DNA of 24,577 bases, taken from contig CBDCWT010000048.1 in NCBI GenBank assembly GCA_965223305.1, positions 1-24,577 on the forward strand, in the 5' to 3' direction. The notes under the pieces were generated by a model. It saw nothing but the letters and a program-made list of their open reading frames with translations, was not told where the DNA came from and did not search any database. Shown in pieces: positions 18,613 to 24,577 of this stretch. The DNA is from CBDCWT01 sp965223305. Its GTDB lineage: Bacteria > Planctomycetota > Planctomycetia > Pirellulales > Pirellulaceae. The position numbers and the translations under genes are program-made. Numbering within the stretch: the stretch's first letter is position 1; each line of letters starts with the position of its first letter.

Positions 18613-19740
18613 ATGGATACGCAACGGACGATCTATTTAAATCATGCCGGCAGTAGCTGGCCCAAACCCGATTCGGTACTGGCAGCCACGGCTTCCCTGC
18701 TGGAATGTGATCCGAGCGAGTGGCCGGCAAGATTCGAATGCGCCCATAAGGAGGTCGCAAAGTTCTTTCATGTTGACCACTCGCGGCTCTTGTTAACGCC
18801 AAGCTGCACGGCGGCACTCAACGTTGGCATGATGGATCATTCATGGAGAGCCGGTGACCGCGTGGTCACGAGCCACTACGAGCATCACGCGCTGCATCGG
18901 AACCTCGTGAGATTACGCGAGCACGGAGTGCAAGTCACTGTACTGCCACGGGGGAAGAGCGAACTAATTCAACTCGAGAAGCTCGAAGATGAGCTGAAGC
19001 GAAGCCACGTTCGACTCGTCGCTCTCACGGCCGCGTGCAATGTCACAGGCCATCTGCTGCCGATTAGCGAGGCAATCGAATTGGCCCATGAGCACGGTGC
19101 AATCGTGCTGATCGACGGAGCTCAAGTTGCCGGGTGGTGGGACTTGAATGTGGCGGAATTGGGTGCGGACCTGTTTGCATTCGCCGGCCACAAGGGCCCA
19201 CACGCGCCATGGGGTGTCGGTGGACTTTATGTGTCTCCCAACATCACGATGAATTGTCCGACCGCGTCTTGTGACATTGCCGAATCGCAGCCGGCGAACG
19301 GTTGCGCGGTGATGCCCGGATATTGCGACGTCGGCTCGGTGAACGTGGCGGCACTCGCGGGGCTCGCTGCCGGCTGTCAATGGCTGAGCGAATCGAAGCG
19401 CGTCAATCGCCTGCAAACCGCGCGTGAGCTGGCACGTGAATTCAGCGATACGATTCGCGAGCTCCCCGGCGTCGTCATTCATGATGATCTTCCGATGGAC
19501 AGAAAAGTCCCAACGGTTGCGATCACCGTTGACAATACGTCCTCGACCGACTTGGCGAGCCAGCTTCGAGAACATGGATTGATTGCATCTGGCGGCTTCC
19601 AATGTGCCCCGCAGGTGCACACCGCGCTGGGAACCGATCAGACCGGCGTACTTCGCTTTAGTTTTGGTCCGCTGAATGAAAGTACCGAGATCGGGCAGGC
19701 CAGCGAACTTATCAAGCAGCATCAAGGTTGCTCCCTATGA
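18613..19740 (+). CDS. Class V PLP-dependent aminotransferase (cysteine desulfurase-like)
   Basis: 375 residues from MDTQRTIYLNHAGSSWPKPD, a typical class V N-terminus (NHAG...P). The PLP site is LFAFAGHKGPHAPWGVGGLY with the Schiff-base Lys in HKG, preceded by IVLIDGAQVAGWWDLN (Asp for the pyridine nitrogen). C-terminal GGFQCAPQVHTALGTDQTGV LRFSFG matches the desulfurase fold; the C.P.H segment could supply a reactive Cys, as in IscS/SufS-like enzymes, but its position was not checked. Fifty extra in-frame codons upstream look non-coding. It ends exactly where inverted copy 2 begins. The substrate is uncertain. Confidence 0.9.
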   Translation: MDTQRTIYLNHAGSSWPKPDSVLAATASLLECDPSEWPARFECAHKEVAKFFHVDHSRLLLTPSCTAALNVGMMDHSWRAGDRVVTSHYEHHALHRNLVRLREHGVQVTVLPRGKSELIQLEKLEDELKRSHVRLVALTAACNVTGHLLPISEAIELAHEHGAIVLIDGAQVAGWWDLNVAELGADLFAFAGHKGPHAPWGVGGLYVSPNITMNCPTASCDIAESQPANGCAVMPGYCDVGSVNVAALAGLAAGCQWLSESKRVNRLQTARELAREFSDTIRELPGVVIHDDLPMDRKVPTVAITVDNTSSTDLASQLREHGLIASGGFQCAPQVHTALGTDQTGVLRFSFGPLNESTEIGQASELIKQHQGCSL

Positions 19741-20018
19741 GGCGGAGACGCCTCAATCGGCAGTCGGATTGCGATTCCATAATCTTCGATTTTCTTGTGA
19801 ACCAAACCGAAGCGACCACGTCTATACCTTGACGAACGCGAGAAGGGCGTTCGCTCTGGCGAATAATCACTAACGCTGAAAGAACTGGAACAATGACTTC
19901 AAGACGGCTGAGTACCAAGCAGGATTCCGGGTGGATAGGCGGCTTCGCCTATGAACAAGCGAATACGCGATCGCATCCGTTGCGCTTGTGACGCTCGGCC
20001 GTACTCTTGCGAACACGC

Positions 20019-20052
20019 AAAGCCCGGTGTCAGAGCGACATCGGGCTTTTTT
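20019..20052 (+). terminator. Rho-independent terminator, copy 2
   Basis: AAGCCCGGTGTC and GACATCGGGCTT form the stem, followed by TTTTTT. Counterpart of 10031-10064, here downstream of the aminotransferase on the same strand, so it could now serve that gene. Confidence 0.85.
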
Positions 20053-20077
20053 CGCTGACACATCCAAACAAAGAGAC

Positions 20078-20149
20078 GGACTGGTAGCTGAGACGGTCTA
20101 GCGCCTGCCTGAAGAGCAGGAGACGAGGATTCGAGCGCCTCCCGGTCCA
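20078..20149 (+). tRNA. tRNA-Phe(GAA), copy 2
   Basis: Acceptor GGACTGG/CCGGTCC, D arm GCTGAGACGGTCTAGC, anticodon arm CCTGC CTGAAGA GCAGG, T loop TTCGAGC, discriminator A. The last T-stem pair is A-G, but unlike copy 1 there is no insertion. It may be the working Phe tRNA of the pair. Confidence 0.92.
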
Positions 20150-20360
20150 CTGCGTGAAAGGTACGCGCACACAACGACACAACACGGCCGTCCGGTCAAA
20201 AAACTGGATCAATGGTGAAGTTCTTTGGTAGTTCGGATTTAGTAAAATGGCTGAGCTCTAGGTTGAGTTGAGCTGACGCGAGCTCATCGCAGCGCCGGCT
20301 GTTTGTGCGCAGGGAAGTCTCTTGTTCGGGACGGACAGCGTGTTGCGCGCAAGGCGATGC

Positions 20361-21419
20361 CTATGCCGCGTCGCGATAGTAGTACTTCAGCATGCCCCCC
20401 AACTGCTGGCGGCATCGTATCTCGCCAATCACGCGTCCGACTTCCTGGCCTGGCTGGATCAATTGATTGTCGAGTCCTTGATGATTGCGGGCCTCGTGAT
20501 AGTGTTTGAGGTATGCGATTATTGCGCGACGCAGTGATCGCTCGCCAAAGAAGATCATTTTGGACAAACACTCGGACTTGATGCTGAGATGAAAGCGTTC
20601 CAGATGGGCATTTAGATTGGGACTCTTTGGGGGCAACCGTACCGGTTGGATGCCAGCCTCGTGGAGGACGGCGCGAAATGCCGCGCTGAAGTGGGCGTCT
20701 CGATCCATCAGCACGGCCTTGCGGTCCGTCAAGAATCCGTCAAAGGGATCGGTCAGGTTTCTGGCGACTTGTTTCATCACCGAATCGCCCAGTGTGGACG
20801 TGCAGGCTGCCAGGTGAACACGTCGCGTGGCGACATGCATGACGAACAGCAGGTAATAGCTTACCAATCCGCCCTTGGTCCAAACCTCGACCGTGGTGAA
20901 ATCGATCGCAGCAAGCACGTCCCAGTGCGCTTTCAAGAACGTTTCCCAGGATGTCGTTCGTTGACGACAGGGGGCCGGTTCGATTCCGTGCGCCTTGACG
21001 ACGTTTCCGATAGTTTGGTCGGATACGTGGTGGCCAAGGTTAGCGAGCGATCCCTGAATGCGGTCGTATCCCCAGGAAGGATTCTCTCGGGCCATGCGAA
21101 CCACCAGCTGTTGGATCTCCTCGCTGGTCGCTGGCCGACCGTTTGGCTTCTTGCGCCGATCGCTATAGTCCCACTTCTTCGCCACTACCATACGATGCCA
21201 ACGCAAGATCGTGTCGGGCGTAAACAGCGTCCCTACTTCTTGTAGCCGCTTGTGACCAAGGAGCTTTCCCTTGACTGCCAGTCGACGTCGCTGATCATCG
21301 TTGAGCAAGATTCGTTTCTTGCCCAATTTTTCTAGCAGTACTCGGTTCTCCGTTCGGAGGTAGTCAATGACTTCCTGCTGCTCACGATGGATCCAACTGG
21401 CGAGGACGATGAGCAACAA
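20361..21419 (-). CDS. Integrase-core (DDE) transposase
   Basis: 352 residues. A hydrophobic start and a helical part (EQQEVIDYLRTENRVLLEKL) lead to an HTH-like region (LFTPDTILRWHRMVVAKKWD, PSWGYDRIQGSLANLGHHVS) and the rve catalytic core: HWDVLAAIDFTTVEVW (first Asp), VLMDRDAHFSAAFRAVLHEA (second Asp), and PPKSPNLNAHLERFHLSIKS with the final Glu. This type is common as single-gene elements in planctomycetes and is close to the IS3/IS481 group. I could not define terminal repeats or a target duplication. The frame is intact. Confidence 0.88.
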   Translation of the reverse strand: MLLIVLASWIHREQQEVIDYLRTENRVLLEKLGKKRILLNDDQRRRLAVKGKLLGHKRLQEVGTLFTPDTILRWHRMVVAKKWDYSDRRKKPNGRPATSEEIQQLVVRMARENPSWGYDRIQGSLANLGHHVSDQTIGNVVKAHGIEPAPCRQRTTSWETFLKAHWDVLAAIDFTTVEVWTKGGLVSYYLLFVMHVATRRVHLAACTSTLGDSVMKQVARNLTDPFDGFLTDRKAVLMDRDAHFSAAFRAVLHEAGIQPVRLPPKSPNLNAHLERFHLSIKSECLSKMIFFGERSLRRAIIAYLKHYHEARNHQGLDNQLIQPGQEVGRVIGEIRCRQQLGGMLKYYYRDAA

Positions 21420-21631
21420 CTGCCAAAGCCATCTGCGCAGTCGGCGACCGCTTCGAGCAGGTCGGCGTTGTAGAGACGCGTGTAACTCGCTCCATGAATG
21501 GCACGCGCCTGGTCAACAGTGGCCAGCACCTGCAGTGGCTTTCCGGAGGACGGGAGCGTCTCGCGGAAGATCTGCGCAGCGGTGTAGCCGACCGTACGGC
21601 CGAGCCTGCGGCGATTTGTGAACGTAGTCAA
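21420..21631 (-). pseudogene. Truncated ORF directly after the XylR-type gene
   Basis: A TTG at 21631 overlaps the regulator's stop, and the frame reads TNRRRLGRTVGYTAAQIFRE, then SSGKPLQVLATVDQARAIHG and YTRLYNADLLEAVADCADGF. Past about 21420 it runs into the transposase gene in a wrong frame and turns into a low-complexity tail. It looks like the 5' part of a gene cut by the transposase insertion, possibly in an operon with the regulator. Family not recognised. Confidence 0.4.
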
Positions 21632-22755
21632 CGAGATTTTCGAAATTCGCCTGGCGTATTGCCAAAGGACTGCTTGAACGCCCTGGTCATGACCTCGGCA
21701 TAGTCGTAACCGCTCATCACGGCAATCTTCTCTAGGCTCAACGAGGTCTCGACGAGAAGCCGCTTCACATGGGCCAACCGAGCCCTGCGGATCTCATTGG
21801 CCGGCGTCGAATCGATGGCCAGCCTGAAGCGATGCTCCAGCTGCCTGCGAGAAATGTCCAGTTTGGCACAGAGGTCACCCACGCGAATAGGTCGAGCGAA
21901 ATTCTCCTGGATAAACTGGAGCGCAGCTCTCACGATTTCGTCCGAAGTGGTCGCCGTTTCCGTGGATTGGCGGCAGATGACACCCTGGGGCCGAATGAGG
22001 ATCGGCTCGTCCGGCGGCGCACCACCATTCATGAGTGAATGGAGAAGTCGAGCCGCCTCGTAGCCAACCATCAACGGGTCCTGGTCCAGGCTGGTTAGCG
22101 GTGTCGCGGACATGGACGTCATCAAGTGGTCATGTTCAATGCAGACGATGCCGACATCGTGCGGAACGTGCAGGCCAAGATCGATACACGCGTCCAGGAT
22201 TCTCTTGGAAGCGGTGGCGTTCCATGCGAGTATCCCGACTGGTTTGGGAAGCTTCTTCAGCCACTTGCCAACATCTCGCTCCCGGGTCGCCTGTGGCTGT
22301 TTTGGTACGAAGCTGGCGCATTCAGCCGCCACCCGCTGGCACTCCCGCTGGATCGTATCGCTATAGTCCAGACACGGATCGGGCCCAAGGTAGGCGATGT
22401 GCTCATACCCCTTCTCGCGAAGGTGGCACACTCCCATTTCCGCGCAACCTCTTTCGTCGGAGACGACCTTGGGAATGGCAAGGGAATGCCTACCTAACCA
22501 AGAGACGTTGACCGCTGGCAACTTCCTTCGCATCACCGAGTGGCGCAGCCCGTCGTGTGTCATGCGGAGAATGACACCGTCGCCGCGAAAGTTCTTGGGC
22601 AAGTACAGCTTTTCGTGAAATCCTCGCGGCTCCAAAAATACATTCCAAGCTTCCGACGCTTCCCGCACGAATGATGAGACACCCTTCAGGACCATGCGAG
22701 TCCAGTCGCTCGCCGTGTGGACAAGTAATGCTACTCGTCGTCTCCCCTGCTTCAT
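21628..22755 (-). CDS. XylR-family regulator (periplasmic-binding-like domain plus AraC HTH)
   Basis: 375 residues. Residues 1-270 are a LacI/GalR-like sensor: RRVALLVHTASDWTRMVLKG, YEHIAYLGPDPCLDYSDTIQ, PHDVGIVCIEHDHLMTSMSA, TSLDQDPLMVGYEAARLLHS. Residues about 275-375 are an AraC/XylS DNA-binding domain with two HTH motifs (ARPIRVGDLCAKLDISRRQL; LEKIAVMSGYDYAEVMTRAF, then KQSFGNTPGEFR). E. coli XylR has the same layout and senses xylose; planctomycetes have many paralogues, so the sugar cannot be named. Binding sites were not found. The stop overlaps the truncated downstream ORF. Confidence 0.92.
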   Translation of the reverse strand: MKQGRRRVALLVHTASDWTRMVLKGVSSFVREASEAWNVFLEPRGFHEKLYLPKNFRGDGVILRMTHDGLRHSVMRRKLPAVNVSWLGRHSLAIPKVVSDERGCAEMGVCHLREKGYEHIAYLGPDPCLDYSDTIQRECQRVAAECASFVPKQPQATRERDVGKWLKKLPKPVGILAWNATASKRILDACIDLGLHVPHDVGIVCIEHDHLMTSMSATPLTSLDQDPLMVGYEAARLLHSLMNGGAPPDEPILIRPQGVICRQSTETATTSDEIVRAALQFIQENFARPIRVGDLCAKLDISRRQLEHRFRLAIDSTPANEIRRARLAHVKRLLVETSLSLEKIAVMSGYDYAEVMTRAFKQSFGNTPGEFRKSR

Positions 22756-22882
22756 TGTCGTCTCAAAGAACTACATGACATCGGGCAGGATTCGTCGCTC
22801 CGCTAAAGCAATCGAGGCCGTTCATCTGAACCGCCTCGACTATCGTACGGTGTGGGAAGCACCGACGGAACGACTCTTTTTC

Positions 22883-24577
22883 TCAGTCGAGCAAGCCGAA
22901 TAAGTCTTCGTCCTCCTCGCCGTCGTCATCGGAGTCGGCACCGATCGCGGCGAACACCGCGTCGGCGTCCGACGGATTTGATGCAGCGGGCGCGGCGATT
23001 GACTTGCCAAAGTTCGCCGAAAGCGCTAGAAAATCAGCGAACTCGACCTTGCCGTTGCCGTCAATGTCTCCGTTGGTGTTGGGTTCCACGTCTTGCCCAA
23101 AATTGGCGGAGAGAACCAGGAAGTCGGCAAACTCCACAGTTCCATTTCCGTCGATGTCACCAGGGAGTGTCGTGCCGCCGCCTTCGCCAGTGGTGAACGT
23201 CCAAACGCCCGCGTCGATGCCGGGTAGCGGATTGCCGCTAAACGGTGAGGTGATACGGATGTTGTCGATGGCCCACCACCAGTCATTTTGTCCGTAGGGC
23301 ATCGTGAACGTGACGACAAGGGAGGCCGCCTCCGCGGGATTCTGCAACGGAAATTCCAGGGTCTCATCGAGCGCCGCGGGTTTGAAGTTCGGGTCCGACG
23401 AGATTGATTCCCAGCGGAACAGGGGTTGAGTGCCGACCGAGTTCCCTTCGCTGTCAAAGTACTCGACCGTTGCCTCGGCCGACTGCGTTGTTTCATCTCT
23501 CCAGCTGGAATCAAACGTCAACGTCGCCGAACCGGCATCAAGACCGGCCACGTTAATGTGGGGCGTGGACAACGAGCTGGTGAAATATCCACACTCACCT
23601 CCCGCGGTGCGAGCACTGGCGGCCAGTGGCTCACATTCGGTGGCATTGTCACCAGTGTCCGAGTTGATGCCGATGAAATCATCATAGGCGTCGGGGTCGA
23701 CCAGCGCCACGGTGTTTTCACCTTTGGTGAACTCAGAACGACTCTGATCGCCCTGTTGCTCAATCCAAAAGTCCTTATCGAAAAACGTCCAGCCGAAGTA
23801 CTCCGGCGGGCCGCCCGGCCGATTCTCTTCCAGGAAACGATTGTCTCGGGTCCATCCGTCCGGTGCCTCTGGCGACCAATCTGCCTCCGGTTCTGGCGGC
23901 TCGAAGCCCGGCAGCGGGTGATTATCGCTAAATCGGCCGGTCCCTCCCGTATTCCAAATGTCCGCGGTCGGAATCACCTCTTCCGCTGGAAATCCCTCCG
24001 CACGGGTAATCTCTCCGCTTACCAGCAACCCTGCACGGTCCAGGCCCGTGATCGTATCGAGGGTCGCATCTTCGAGCGCGGACAAATACGTGGTGGCCGT
24101 GATACCGGCTTCGGTCACGCCGATCCCTTTGCTGTCGTCTCCGACGAGCACGAAGCTGGCAGGATCAAATACTTCCAGCTGACCGGGACCGTAGAAAAAC
24201 TCGCCGCTGGAACCGCCGCCACTTTCGAAGTACCAGTATTCGAACGCATACTCGCCGACCGCCAATTCGATCGCGTCGTCGCTGTCGCCCTCGCACGATT
24301 GCACGGAATCATTGGCTTCGAACGCACACGTCGACAGGCGAATCTCGGTGCCGTGCGTGTTGTCGTCGAAGATGATTTCGTCCTCAAACACGTCCAGTCC
24401 GTTTTGATCAACGTCAATGGCCAGCAGTTGGCCGTCGTCACTGTTACCTCCAAACGTGTAGCCACCTGCCGTTTTCACGTCCAGCACGCCCGACATCACC
24501 ACGACGTAGTTGTCGATATCCAGCCCGCCAACGAGCCCGCTATCCTCCAGGACCAGGTCCTCAAAGTCTTCTTGAAA
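22883..24577 (-). CDS. Secreted planctomycete protein with dockerin-like repeats (5' end outside window)
   Basis: The frame is open from the window edge (QEDFEDLVLEDSGLVGGLDI), so the signal peptide is missing. Very acidic. A first beta domain contains TAGGYTFGGNSDDGQLLAID and YWYFESGGGSSGEFFYGPGQ, PA14-like in appearance. A central sandwich follows (SATLTFDSSWRDETTQSAEA, NDWWWAIDNIRITSPFSGNP), then two calcium-type repeats GDIDGNGTVEFADFLVLSAN and GDIDGNGKVEFADFLALSAN, the type I dockerin-like motif found at the C-terminus of many planctomycete surface proteins. The end is DSDDDGEEDEDLFGLLD. Probably an exported or surface-attached protein. Confidence 0.85.
   Translation of the reverse strand, partial: FQEDFEDLVLEDSGLVGGLDIDNYVVVMSGVLDVKTAGGYTFGGNSDDGQLLAIDVDQNGLDVFEDEIIFDDNTHGTEIRLSTCAFEANDSVQSCEGDSDDAIELAVGEYAFEYWYFESGGGSSGEFFYGPGQLEVFDPASFVLVGDDSKGIGVTEAGITATTYLSALEDATLDTITGLDRAGLLVSGEITRAEGFPAEEVIPTADIWNTGGTGRFSDNHPLPGFEPPEPEADWSPEAPDGWTRDNRFLEENRPGGPPEYFGWTFFDKDFWIEQQGDQSRSEFTKGENTVALVDPDAYDDFIGINSDTGDNATECEPLAASARTAGGECGYFTSSLSTPHINVAGLDAGSATLTFDSSWRDETTQSAEATVEYFDSEGNSVGTQPLFRWESISSDPNFKPAALDETLEFPLQNPAEAASLVVTFTMPYGQNDWWWAIDNIRITSPFSGNPLPGIDAGVWTFTTGEGGGTTLPGDIDGNGTVEFADFLVLSANFGQDVEPNTNGDIDGNGKVEFADFLALSANFGKSIAAPAASNPSDADAVFAAIGADSDDDGEEDEDLFGLLD

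Larger units (their letters stand above)
19744..20195 (+). repeat. Inverted duplication, copy 2 (IS66-free array head)
   Basis: Reverse-complement homologue of 9906-10340. It also continues through the IS66 target to ACACAACACGGCC, the first bases of tRNA-Glu, and then diverges (GTCCGGTC). It therefore shows the array as it was before the IS66 insertion. The small protein is readable here but has an in-frame TGA. Confidence 0.88.

Noticed and set aside
20196..21460. Terminal inverted repeats of the integrase-core transposase
   Set aside because: GTGCGCAG-type strings on both sides were considered, but no convincing pair with a target duplication was found, so element ends are not reported.

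Overview
The window looks like chromosomal DNA of a planctomycete, probably of the Pirellulales. The signs are an IS66 element with a SEC-C passenger gene, a XylR-type regulator (sugar-binding domain plus AraC HTH), a secreted dockerin-like protein ending in paired GDIDGNG motifs, an NHL propeller and a CARDB-like secreted protein. The assignment rests on gene style alone.

Positions 1-6460 (minus strand) hold a dense tRNA array. I read 43 tRNA genes, and a 44th, tRNA-Phe, was cut off from the head of the array when IS66 (6477-9905) inserted between Phe and Glu(TTC). Together they cover all 20 amino acids. Three small protein genes sit inside the array: a SEC-C protein, an HNH endonuclease, and a 75-residue protein whose stop codon lies in a tRNA anticodon. 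Many tRNAs are irregular: four Leu tRNAs without the long variable arm, an Asn tRNA with one, C33 loops, tiny D arms, and the same small hairpin inserted in two different tRNAs.

The 3' end of the array (1352-636) is the most remarkable part. Five tandem RNAs share one closing-stem design: a covarying outer helix, an internal loop, a 3-bp helix, an invariant C-C mismatch and a GTCA/TGAC helix. Each carries a different mimic: tRNA-Pro(TGG), a reduced tRNA-Lys(TTT), tRNA-Val(TAC), a circularly permuted piece of 23S rRNA domain IV opened at helix 69, and a circularly permuted tRNA-Leu opened at the anticodon. A terminator follows, then an unrecognised protein gene whose frame shifts twice. The layout suggests RNAs with a common protein handle and interchangeable payloads. 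It recalls the tRNA-mimicking bacterial Y RNAs (YrlA) that bind Ro60, but it is broader than anything I know described.

Positions 9906-20195 are bounded by two inverted copies of the array head (small coding sequence, terminator, tRNA-Phe). Copy 2 is an empty site for the IS66 insertion and stops at the first bases of tRNA-Glu. Between the copies are a palindrome-rich stretch, two phage/plasmid-like small genes, a decayed metalloprotease with a PPC-like domain, a GspF-like gene with an in-frame TGA, a UGT-type glycosyltransferase, a secreted CARDB-like protein, an NHL protein and a class V aminotransferase. Positions 20361-24577 carry an integrase-core transposase, a truncated ORF, the XylR-type regulator and the 3' part of a secreted dockerin-like protein gene that runs off the window.
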